64,000 nucleotides of DNA from Crocinitomicaceae bacterium. Lineage in GTDB: Bacteria; Bacteroidota; Bacteroidia; Flavobacteriales_D; Crocinitomicaceae. Shown here one piece after another: positions 1 to 8,447 of this stretch. Every line of letters starts with the position of its first letter. The first letter of the stretch is position 1. The position numbers and the translations under genes were made by a program. The stretch is taken from positions 124,001-188,000 of the forward strand of contig JAHENC010000020.1 in the NCBI GenBank assembly GCA_024643365.1, read 5' to 3'. A model generated the notes under the pieces. It made no database searches. It had not been told where the DNA came from and saw only the letters and a program-made list of their open reading frames with translations.

Positions 1-105
1 GCATCCTGTTTCACATTTGACATTTAAAAAGTAAATGTATCCTCCAATAGCCCCTAATGCATATCCAAGGATGGTCCAAAATGTGCGCGTTTTGAGAAAA
101 GGCAT
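1..105 (-). CDS. Partial small membrane protein (DUF6132-like), truncated by left window edge
   Basis: Reverse complement reads MPFLKTRTFWTILGYALGAIGGYIYFLNVKCETGC..., matching the GAIGGYxYY...C.(S/T)G.C pattern of DUF6132-type small proteins; not in ORF track because it runs off the edge. Confidence 0.65.
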   Translation of the reverse strand, partial: MPFLKTRTFWTILGYALGAIGGYIYFLNVKCETGC

Positions 106-219
106 CTGTTGTTTTTTTTTGACAAAGGTAAAGACTCATTAAGAATTCATATGTAGCACAAGTTACATAATTTAGTTTCGCCATTATTTCTTCTTACTTT
201 TGTCAAAAAAAAGACATTC

Positions 220-699
220 ATGAAACAAGTAAGTCTAGCATCCATTGAGAAAGCCATCGAAATCGTTGACCATTTAACGGACGATCAATTAGAAAATGTA
301 TCCGAAAAATATGCCTTGGCACAACAAGAATTGTTGGATTATGTCATGACAGCTCCTTCTGAGTACGAAAACGAAGATTTAGAAGGATTATTAATTTATT
401 ATTTCTGTGTTATTTCAGAATGTTTTACCCAGGAAGGAATTAAACTTCGTCAAGTTACCGAAGCGGACATCGATGAAATCGAAGAACCATATTTTGATAT
501 GTTAGAACAATACTTCGATGAAGAAGATGAAGAAATCATCGAATCGTTCTGTGATCAACCCTTTCTAGCGCAATTCATGGCCATGGAAGTATCTACCGAA
601 GATGAAGATGGTTCAAGTTTGGATGAAGAAACTGCTACTCAATTGTTTATTGTAACGTTAGCGATGGTTTCTTTAATGAATCGTGCAATCGAAGCATAG
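220..699 (+). CDS. Hypothetical protein, strongly acidic
   Basis: 159-aa ORF with many Asp/Glu; no family recognised. Confidence 0.75.
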   Translation: MKQVSLASIEKAIEIVDHLTDDQLENVSEKYALAQQELLDYVMTAPSEYENEDLEGLLIYYFCVISECFTQEGIKLRQVTEADIDEIEEPYFDMLEQYFDEEDEEIIESFCDQPFLAQFMAMEVSTEDEDGSSLDEETATQLFIVTLAMVSLMNRAIEA

Positions 700-738
700 T
701 AATTCATTGATTTTTTCGTTCGAATAAAAAGAAATCCC

Positions 739-746
739 TACATTTG
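739..746 (+). promoter_or_regulatory. Bacteroidetes -7 box (TACATTTG) of SRP RNA
   Basis: TAnnTTTG motif ending 4 nt before the first G of the SRP RNA terminal stem. Confidence 0.65.
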
Positions 747-749
747 CAC

Positions 750-847
750 GGGGTAAGTCTTTTACGACCAGCTCCCTCTTAATCCTCCAGGACAGGAATG
801 TAGCAAAGGTATGAGGTTGAGCGGTGCGATAAGAGTAGCTTACCCCT
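750..847 (+). ncRNA. ffs: Signal recognition particle RNA (small bacterial 4.5S type)
   Basis: GACCAGCTCCC...CAGGACAGGAATGTAGCAAAGGT...GGTGCGATAAGAGTAGC core; terminal stem GGGGTAAG (750-757) pairs with CTTACCCC (839-846); followed by a T-run. Confidence 0.88.
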
Positions 848-924
848 CTTTTTTTTTAGGTAAGCTCCCTACTAAATTCCCCCTGCTACTTTTCCATTCA
901 CCTTTTCCATCAGGATAAATTCAG

Positions 925-932
925 TATCTTTG
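925..932 (+). promoter_or_regulatory. Putative -7 box TATCTTTG, 4 nt between box and ATG 937
   Basis: Motif match; same spacing as SRP RNA start. Confidence 0.5.
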
Positions 933-936
933 TTAC

Positions 937-1941
937 ATGAAGATTTCCGCATCTATTTACAGCGATAAAAGTCGCTCTTTAAAAGAAGTGATTCTTGATT
1001 TAGTTGCGCATCAAGTGGACCTATTGCATGTCGACTGCAACGATGATTTGAGTGTTTTTGATGATATCGCCAACATTCGAACCTGGTGCAACTTACCCGT
1101 TGACTTACACATCATCACCGAAAATCCATCAAAGTATTACGATTTGTTGGAAAGAAATCCAGTTGAATACGTGACTTTTCAGGTGGAAAATTTACAGGAG
1201 CCCTTGGAAATCCCTGCAAGTGTTACAGGTAAAAAGGGTTTGGCCCTCATTACCCCTACTCCTATCTCGGCTTTTGATCCCTATTCGGACTTTGATTTTA
1301 TTTTAATCATGGCTACAATACCTGGACAAAGCGGAGGGAAATTTGACCGTCAGAATTTTGCTAAAATCAGACAATTTCGCGCGAAATATCCGAGTAAATC
1401 CATTCACGTAGATGGTGGAGTAAATGGAGAGGTATCCTTCATCCTTCGAAACATGGGTGTAAGTTCTGCCGTTTCCGGATCCTATTTGTTTAATGGACCG
1501 AGTATCGGAAATGCGTTAATGAATTTAACGAAACGTGAAATTGAATCCACTTTTGAAATTGGTGACTTCATGATTCCTTTGGAAGAAGCACCAACGTTTG
1601 ACGCCTCCACCTGTACGACGCGCAGCATCCTCGAAGCTGTTGAATTCGGACAAATGGGATTCGCGTTAGCCATCGGTGAGGAAAATGCCTTAACGGGGAT
1701 CGTTTCCAGTGCGGACATCCGCAAAACGTTTTTGAAAAACCTAGAACAACCTACTCAAATTGAAGCAAGTGAATTCATCAATCGTCAGCCTTTGTGCATT
1801 GAAGAGAAAGCGACGGTGGTTGACTTGTTACAACTCTTAAAGAAATCGAACTTCCCTGTGATGTATCTTCCAGTCGTGAATGAAAAAAAACAAGCAGTGG
1901 GAATTATTAATTTTGTCAACCTCATCAAGGGAGAACTATGA
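937..1941 (+). CDS. Ribulose-phosphate 3-epimerase-like TIM barrel with C-terminal CBS domains
   Basis: LLHVD, VDLHIITENP, IMATIPGQSGGKF, HVDGGVN, SGSYLFNG correspond to Rpe motifs; C-terminal ~110 aa look like a CBS pair (FALAIGEENALTGIVSSADIRK... FPVMYLPVVNEKKQAVGIINFVNLIK). Confidence 0.75.
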   Translation: MKISASIYSDKSRSLKEVILDLVAHQVDLLHVDCNDDLSVFDDIANIRTWCNLPVDLHIITENPSKYYDLLERNPVEYVTFQVENLQEPLEIPASVTGKKGLALITPTPISAFDPYSDFDFILIMATIPGQSGGKFDRQNFAKIRQFRAKYPSKSIHVDGGVNGEVSFILRNMGVSSAVSGSYLFNGPSIGNALMNLTKREIESTFEIGDFMIPLEEAPTFDASTCTTRSILEAVEFGQMGFALAIGEENALTGIVSSADIRKTFLKNLEQPTQIEASEFINRQPLCIEEKATVVDLLQLLKKSNFPVMYLPVVNEKKQAVGIINFVNLIKGEL

Positions 1942-2936
1942 TCATTCAATTAAAATCAACCGTTGGCGCAACTGAATGTGCCACATTAGCTGAAAAACAC
2001 AAAGCTTTTCACATTACCTACGAAGGAAAAAACTTACTCATTACCGGATCTGGATTGAAGGAAGTTCCTGCAGACCTAGAAAACCTTTGCGATGAACATT
2101 GGGTATTCGCCAATGACATTCAATTGGCTTCGAAACGATTTCGCTCCGATAAAAGAGAAGTGAAAATCGGAAACGTAAGCATCGGTGGAAATACAAAAAA
2201 CACCATATTAATCGGTGGACCTTGCTCCGTTGAATCCGAGGATCAAATTCGTTCGTCTGCGGAATTGCTTGTTGGAATGGGATTAAGCACGCTTCGTGGC
2301 GGATGCTACAAACCAAGAACAAGTCCCTACTCTTTCCAAGGATTAGGTTTGAAAGGATTGCAACTATTGGCAAAAATGAGAACCGAATATGGTTTAAATG
2401 TCATTACGGAAGCCAGAGATGCGACACACATTGATGAAATCATCGAACACACTGATATCATCCAAGTTGGAGCGAAAGCAATGTACGATCAAGGAATTTT
2501 ACGCGCTTGTGCAAAAATCAAAAAACCGGTTTTAATCAAACGTGGATTTGGAACAACCTTGCAAGAATTCGTTCAAGCCGCTGAATTTGTATTAGCTGGT
2601 GGAAACGAAAACGTGATTCTTTGCGAACGCGGTATTCGCACCTTCGAAACAGGTACGCGATTCACCTTGGATCTTTGCGGTGTTGCTTGGCTACAAGAAC
2701 ACACAAATCTTCCTGTTATTTTAGATCCTTCACATGCGATGGGATACGCGTACGGCGTTAATCCACTAGCACGTGCCTGTGTAGCGATGGGAATTGATGG
2801 GCTTTTAATCGAAGCACATCCAAATCCGAAAGTGGCGAAATCAGATGCTTCACAGCAATTGAATTACGAAGAATTCAAGCAATTACAAAAAGACCTACAA
2901 GCTGTTGCAGCAAGTGTTGGTTACAAAATGATTTAA
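1938..2936 (+). CDS. aroF: 3-deoxy-7-phosphoheptulonate (DAHP) synthase, type I-beta with N-terminal ferredoxin-like/ACT-like domain
   Basis: GGPCSVES, LRGGCYKPRTSPYSFQGLG, LIKRGF, ILCERGIRTFE, ILDPSHAMG. Confidence 0.9.
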   Translation: MIIQLKSTVGATECATLAEKHKAFHITYEGKNLLITGSGLKEVPADLENLCDEHWVFANDIQLASKRFRSDKREVKIGNVSIGGNTKNTILIGGPCSVESEDQIRSSAELLVGMGLSTLRGGCYKPRTSPYSFQGLGLKGLQLLAKMRTEYGLNVITEARDATHIDEIIEHTDIIQVGAKAMYDQGILRACAKIKKPVLIKRGFGTTLQEFVQAAEFVLAGGNENVILCERGIRTFETGTRFTLDLCGVAWLQEHTNLPVILDPSHAMGYAYGVNPLARACVAMGIDGLLIEAHPNPKVAKSDASQQLNYEEFKQLQKDLQAVAASVGYKMI

Positions 2937-2937
2937 G

Positions 2938-3615
2938 ATGTTATTAGAACAAAATATAAAAGGACTTTGTCAAAAAAACGGAATTGAGTTTGATGACTTC
3001 TTGTCCGATTTGGATGTGGAACACGTAAATGAACTTTCCGTGTATGATTTAGAAGCTGTTTGTGAAGAATACGAAGTCGATTTGACTGCACTGCTATTCA
3101 AACCTTTATTTCGCAACAACCATTTCAAAAAACAACTTGATAAACTGAAATTACTCATTTTGGATGTTGATGGCGTTTTAACCGATGGTGGAATGTTCAT
3201 GAGTGAAAAAGGAGATCAATTAAAACGTTACCACACACAAGATGGCTTGGCCATCATGCATGTCGTGAAAAATGGTCCGGTTCAACTGGGAATCATTTCC
3301 TCCGGATTCACGGAACATATGGTACAAGATCGTGCAGCAGTTCTCGGAATCGAACGTGTATATGTCGGACGCGAACCAAAATTAGACATTCTCAACACTT
3401 GGTGTAGTGAATTAGGAATCAGCTTAAATGAAGTTGGAATCATCGGCGATGACGTCAATGATTTAGCAGTCATGAAAGCAGTCGGACTATCTATTTGTCC
3501 TTCTTCTGCGGTAAACGCCGTTAAAACGGAATGCCACATCATTCTATCTCGTAAAGGTGGAGATGCGTGTGTTCGTGAATTTATCGACCAATACTTACTA
3601 CCACAAGGAATTTAA
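2938..3615 (+). CDS. KdsC-like HAD phosphatase with ~60-aa HTH-like N-terminal extension
   Basis: LDVDGVLTDGG, GREPKLDIL and IGDDVNDLAVM motifs; N-terminus IKGLCQKNGIEFDDFLSDLDVEHVNELSVYDLEAVCEEYEVDLTALLF resembles an XRE-type HTH. Confidence 0.8.
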   Translation: MLLEQNIKGLCQKNGIEFDDFLSDLDVEHVNELSVYDLEAVCEEYEVDLTALLFKPLFRNNHFKKQLDKLKLLILDVDGVLTDGGMFMSEKGDQLKRYHTQDGLAIMHVVKNGPVQLGIISSGFTEHMVQDRAAVLGIERVYVGREPKLDILNTWCSELGISLNEVGIIGDDVNDLAVMKAVGLSICPSSAVNAVKTECHIILSRKGGDACVREFIDQYLLPQGI

Positions 3616-3618
3616 TTT

Positions 3619-4839
3619 ATGAAATCAATCAAATTAGGTGTCATCCGTGAAGGAAAAGTACCACCAGATTTTCGTGTTCCATTGACACCGAAACAATGCA
3701 AAGCAATTGAAGTACTTTATCCCGAAGTGAAGGTTGTCGTTCAACGTAGTCCCATTCGAACATATCCGGATGCATCGTACGCAGAACAAGGAATAGAACT
3801 TGTCGATCAGTTAAACGATTGCGACTATATCTTTGGTGTGAAAGAGGTTCAAATCGCGGATTTAATACCAAACAAAACCTTTTTCTTCTTTTCGCATACC
3901 TTCAAAAAACAACCGTACAATCGTGATTTGTTGAATGCGGTGTTGGATAAAAAAATCCGTTTGGTTGATTACGAAGTATTAAAAGACAAATACAACAAAC
4001 GAATCATTGGATTTGGACGTTATGCGGGAATTGTCGGTTGCTACAACGCGTTTTTAACCTATGGATTGAAATCGGGACGTTACGCGATGAAACCTGCACA
4101 TGAGTGCGAAGACCGTAAGGAAGTGGAACAAGAATTAAAAAAAGTAGACCTACCTGCTGATTTCCGCGTAGTATTAACGGGATTTGGACGTGTTGGACAC
4201 GGTGCGAGAGAAATCATTGATCTTTTGCCAATCACTGAAGTGAGTCCAGAAGAATACTTAAAAAATGCATTTGAAGGTCCTGTTTACACGCATTTAGAGG
4301 CCGAAGACTATTTTGCGCCGAAGGATGGAACGACTTTCATGAAAAAGGATTTCTATTCGACGCCGGAAAACTACCTTTCTACCTTTGGTCGCTACTCCAA
4401 AAAATCGGACATGTACATCCCTTGTCATTTCTGGAGTGCAAAATCCCCGTTCATTTTAACCAACGATGATTTACTGCATGCGGAAAACCGCATCAAAGTA
4501 GTCGGTGACATTTCTTGTGATATCGCTGGTCCTATCGCATGCACTATCCGTCCAAGTAAAATCGGCAATGGAATTTATGGCTACGATCCACTTACACAAA
4601 CCGAAGTTGATTTTATGAAGGAGGGTGCAATTGCGGTCATGGCAATTGACAACTTACCTTGCGAATTACCAAAAGATGCATCGGAAGATTTCGGGAATGA
4701 ACTTTTGAAACAAGTGCTTCCATGTCTGTTTGGTAAGGATCCCGATGAAGTCATTGCACGAGGTTCACAAACCACAACATCGGGAGAATTAACAGAAGGA
4801 TTTAGCTATTTGAGCAAATACATCGCTGGATTAGAATAA
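3619..4839 (+). CDS. LYS1-like saccharopine dehydrogenase / AlaDH-PNT family oxidoreductase
   Basis: IKLGVIREGKVPPDFRVPLTPKQC N-terminus; FGRYAGIVGCYNAFLTYG; VVLTGFGRVGHGAREI. Confidence 0.75.
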   Translation: MKSIKLGVIREGKVPPDFRVPLTPKQCKAIEVLYPEVKVVVQRSPIRTYPDASYAEQGIELVDQLNDCDYIFGVKEVQIADLIPNKTFFFFSHTFKKQPYNRDLLNAVLDKKIRLVDYEVLKDKYNKRIIGFGRYAGIVGCYNAFLTYGLKSGRYAMKPAHECEDRKEVEQELKKVDLPADFRVVLTGFGRVGHGAREIIDLLPITEVSPEEYLKNAFEGPVYTHLEAEDYFAPKDGTTFMKKDFYSTPENYLSTFGRYSKKSDMYIPCHFWSAKSPFILTNDDLLHAENRIKVVGDISCDIAGPIACTIRPSKIGNGIYGYDPLTQTEVDFMKEGAIAVMAIDNLPCELPKDASEDFGNELLKQVLPCLFGKDPDEVIARGSQTTTSGELTEGFSYLSKYIAGLE

Positions 4840-4855
4840 TTTTCTACATTCGTAT

Positions 4856-6187
4856 ATGATTGAAAAAGGAGATAAAAAAATCATCCGTGGATGGGTGATG
4901 TATGACTGGGCAAATTCCGTTTATCCACTTATAATCAGTTCGGCTATTTTTCCAATTTTGTACGAAACACAAACAAGTGTAAAGGATCCAATTACTAAAG
5001 CCACGATTTTTGACACCATTTCTGTCTTTGGAATGGAATTTAAAAACACCGAGTTTTACGCCTACCTGATTTGCTTATCATATATCGTAGTTGCATTGCT
5101 ATCTCCTGTTTTATCGGGAATTGCAGACGCTGGAGGAAAACGAAAACTCTTCATGCAGTTTTTTTGTTACCTAGGGGCAATCTCTAGTGGACTCTTATAT
5201 TTTTTCCATGCAGACCGAGGCTCGGCTGAAGGAGCACCCTTTTACATCGATTGGAGTATTCTCGCTTTGTTTTTTGGATCAGTTGGATTCTGGGCAAGCT
5301 TAGTGTACTACAACTCCTATTTACCAGAAATTTCAGAACCAAAAGACCATGATAAAATTAGTGCACGTGGATTCTCCATGGGATATCTTGGTAGTTCAAT
5401 TTTGTTGATTATCGTTTTGATTCTGACTGTTTTCACCAAAGTTATCCCTATCCGTTTTGCGTTTCCACTCGTAAGTCTTTGGTGGATTAGTTTTGCCACT
5501 TATTCGTTCATTCGTCTTCCTAAATCGACTGCCACAAGTAAAGTAGAAGGAAACATCATCATGAAAGGTTACCGTGAAGTGTACAAGGTGTGGAAGGAAA
5601 TCAAATTAAACATCCCATTGAAGCGCTATTTGTTTTCCTTCTTCATGTTTAATATGGCTGTCCAAACAATTATGGTAATGGCTGTTGCTTTTGCCAACAA
5701 AGAAGTTCGAGGCATTAAACAGCAGGATCTAATCATCTCGATTCTAATCATTCAATTTATTGGTATTCTTGGTGCTTATTTATTGTCCAAGGTTTCCAGT
5801 AAAATTGGAAATTTAAAGTCTATAGGAATATCTATCATTATTTGGATTGGACTCTGTCTTGGCGTTTACTCTTTAGTGTATGAACCATGGCAGTTTTTCA
5901 TTGCTGCAGCCATCGTTGGACTCGTGATGGGAGGAATTCAATCATTGGCTAGATCGACATATTCCAAATTACTTCCTGAAACCAAAGACTTGACCTCTTA
6001 TTTTAGTTTCTACGATTTAGCAGAGAAAATCGGACTAGCTGTTGGTACCTTAACTTTTGGACTGATAGAAGGATATTTAAATATCCGTACATCGATTTTA
6101 GCATTAGTCATATTCTTCGCAATCGGATTTATCATCCTACTTTTTATTCCAAAAACAACAAACTTACAACATGAGACAAGAAATTGA
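4856..6187 (+). CDS. MFS transporter, UMF1 (Atg22-like) family
   Basis: RGWVMYDWANSVYPLIISSAIFP N-terminus and many TM segments. Confidence 0.85.
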   Translation: MIEKGDKKIIRGWVMYDWANSVYPLIISSAIFPILYETQTSVKDPITKATIFDTISVFGMEFKNTEFYAYLICLSYIVVALLSPVLSGIADAGGKRKLFMQFFCYLGAISSGLLYFFHADRGSAEGAPFYIDWSILALFFGSVGFWASLVYYNSYLPEISEPKDHDKISARGFSMGYLGSSILLIIVLILTVFTKVIPIRFAFPLVSLWWISFATYSFIRLPKSTATSKVEGNIIMKGYREVYKVWKEIKLNIPLKRYLFSFFMFNMAVQTIMVMAVAFANKEVRGIKQQDLIISILIIQFIGILGAYLLSKVSSKIGNLKSIGISIIIWIGLCLGVYSLVYEPWQFFIAAAIVGLVMGGIQSLARSTYSKLLPETKDLTSYFSFYDLAEKIGLAVGTLTFGLIEGYLNIRTSILALVIFFAIGFIILLFIPKTTNLQHETRN

Positions 6188-6980
6188 AGCAGCATGGGAT
6201 AACCGTGAATTATTGAAGGAAAAAGAAACCATTCAAGCAATTGAAACGGTGATTGAAGACTTAGACAAAGGTTTATTACGTGTTGCTGAACCAGGAGAAA
6301 ATGGTGAATGGATTGTGAACGAATGGATTAAAAAAGCCGTTGTCATGTACTTCCCGATCCGTCAAATGGAAACCATTGAGGTTGGTCCATTCGAGTTTCA
6401 CGATAAAATGGCTTTAAAGCGTAATTACAAAGAATTAGGCGTACGCGTTGTACCTCATGCAATTGCTCGTTATGGAGCATTTGTTGCACCGGGCGTAATC
6501 ATGATGCCCTCTTACATCAACATTGGTGCATACGTAGACTCAGGGACTATGGTGGACACATGGGCAACAGTTGGTAGTTGTGCGCAAGTTGGTAAAAATG
6601 TACACTTAAGCGGTGGAGTTGGAATCGGTGGCGTATTGGAACCATTACAAGCTGCTCCTGTAATCATTGAGGATGATGCGTTTATCGGATCTCGATGCAT
6701 CGTTGTAGAAGGTGTTCGCGTTGGAAAACAAGCGGTACTTGGTGCGAATGTCGTACTAACGAAATCCACTAAAATCATTGACGTCACTGGTCCAGAACCA
6801 ATCGAACACCGTGGATATGTTCCAGAACGAAGCGTTGTCATTCCAGGAACTTACACAAAGGAATTCCCAGCAGGATCATACCAAGTGCCCTGTGCTTTAA
6901 TCATTGGTCAACGCAAAGCATCCACGGATTTAAAAACTTCCTTAAACGATGCCTTACGAGAACACAATGTGGCGGTATAA
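6171..6980 (+). CDS. dapD: 2,3,4,5-tetrahydropyridine-2,6-dicarboxylate N-succinyltransferase
   Basis: Left-handed beta-helix hexapeptides; GTMVDTWATVGSCAQVGKNVHLSGGVGIGGVLEPLQAAPVIIED. Confidence 0.95.
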   Translation: MRQEIEAAWDNRELLKEKETIQAIETVIEDLDKGLLRVAEPGENGEWIVNEWIKKAVVMYFPIRQMETIEVGPFEFHDKMALKRNYKELGVRVVPHAIARYGAFVAPGVIMMPSYINIGAYVDSGTMVDTWATVGSCAQVGKNVHLSGGVGIGGVLEPLQAAPVIIEDDAFIGSRCIVVEGVRVGKQAVLGANVVLTKSTKIIDVTGPEPIEHRGYVPERSVVIPGTYTKEFPAGSYQVPCALIIGQRKASTDLKTSLNDALREHNVAV

Positions 6981-6983
6981 AGC

Positions 6984-7364
6984 ATGAGTATTCTTCTTCG
7001 TTTCAGTGTGTTATTTGGATTGATGGTCGTACTGACCTCTTCCATCAAACAACCCATACCAAGCATATCTGGACTTTGGTCAGAGCATTGGATTGATAGC
7101 GATGTGGATTACGTCGACACCTTGCGTTTGAGTCAAAAAAACGATTCCCTTTTTATTTCACTGCACAATTCACAAGTGAATTGGGAGCCGAACTTCCATA
7201 AAGTAAAATTTGATGGCTCACTCTTGACCTTTCAAATGGATGCGAATAACATCACCAATTTCATGACGCTTCAATTGTCCGAGGATCAAAAAAGATTCGA
7301 TGGGAAAGTTCATACTTGGAGAGGTGAAATTCGGAAAATTTATCTGGTGAAAGTAGGTCCCTAA
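6984..7364 (+). CDS. Hypothetical secreted protein
   Basis: 126 aa with N-terminal signal-like segment. Confidence 0.6.
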   Translation: MSILLRFSVLFGLMVVLTSSIKQPIPSISGLWSEHWIDSDVDYVDTLRLSQKNDSLFISLHNSQVNWEPNFHKVKFDGSLLTFQMDANNITNFMTLQLSEDQKRFDGKVHTWRGEIRKIYLVKVGP

Positions 7365-7511
7365 CCTTTCGAAACAGTTGGTTTGACCCAGAAATTTGCA
7401 ATCATTAATTTCTTGTTTGCGTTATTCACGGGTAATCAAAAACATGCCGTTGTATATCTGTTTCACATGCGTACTTTTCGTTTTTAGATCTCATCTAACA
7501 AACCAAAAGTT

Positions 7512-8363
7512 ATGGAATTCACTCCACTCACCGATTACATTCACATACGCGAAATTACGAAAACGGACTTCGATGAAAAATGGATTAAACAAAATAAACC
7601 TGTCCTCATTAAAGGAATACTCGATGAAACACCAGCCAAAAACTGGAGCCTGAATCGCTTAGAAAAAGAACTGGGACATTTTCCCGTCAAAGTGTTTGAC
7701 CGACAACGCAAGAACAACACATCATTTTTACTTGGAGATCATCAGGTTCCTATGAATCACATGCTCCATTTGATTCGCGAGAACAAAGCTTCTGACCTAA
7801 GGATGTTCGTCAATCCAATCCTGACAAAAAACAAACAATTAGCCAAGGAAATCCCTTGTCCCGATTTTTTCAAATGTGCCTTTCAACTACCGAATCTCAT
7901 GTTTATTGGAGGAAAAGGGACGATTGTCCCGTTGCATTACGACTTCATGTACGACGATGGATTACTCACCCAACTATTCGGCCGAAAGGAAATCATTTTG
8001 ATTGAACCGAGTCAGACCAAATACTTGTACCGCATTCCGTTTAATTCCACGTCCATGTTGAACTTATTTGATCCGAAGGAAAAAGAATATCCTGCCCTTA
8101 AAAAAATACGTGCCTACCGTGTGATGTTGGAACATGGTGACACGATTTTTATTCCATCCGGTTATTGGCACCAAATGACCTACGTCGATGCGAGTTTATC
8201 CATTGGATTTCGAAAATGGAATCCTTCGCCATTAGTATCTGTGAAAACGGGCATTCTTCGAATGGCTCAGATACCTTTTGACAAAATTCTCGGATTGATT
8301 TTGGGGAAAGTTTGGTTCAACTGGAAAGTGAATCAAAGCAAAAGACAAGAGAAATTGATTTAA
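7512..8363 (+). CDS. Cupin-8/JmjC-like Fe(II)/2OG oxygenase
   Basis: PLHYDFMYDD (HxD) and FIPSGYWHQM (distal His) with DSBH layout. Confidence 0.75.
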   Translation: MEFTPLTDYIHIREITKTDFDEKWIKQNKPVLIKGILDETPAKNWSLNRLEKELGHFPVKVFDRQRKNNTSFLLGDHQVPMNHMLHLIRENKASDLRMFVNPILTKNKQLAKEIPCPDFFKCAFQLPNLMFIGGKGTIVPLHYDFMYDDGLLTQLFGRKEIILIEPSQTKYLYRIPFNSTSMLNLFDPKEKEYPALKKIRAYRVMLEHGDTIFIPSGYWHQMTYVDASLSIGFRKWNPSPLVSVKTGILRMAQIPFDKILGLILGKVWFNWKVNQSKRQEKLI

Positions 8364-8447
8364 TTTTCAGTTTCCTGACTTTTGTCATTTTTTTCGACCA
8401 CCTCTATTCAGTACCTTTGTGCTATTAATTATTTAATTCAACATAGT

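Noticed and set aside
7396-7653. Plus-strand 85-aa ORF
   Set aside because: Overlaps the well-supported cupin-8 gene out of frame; no recognisable product.
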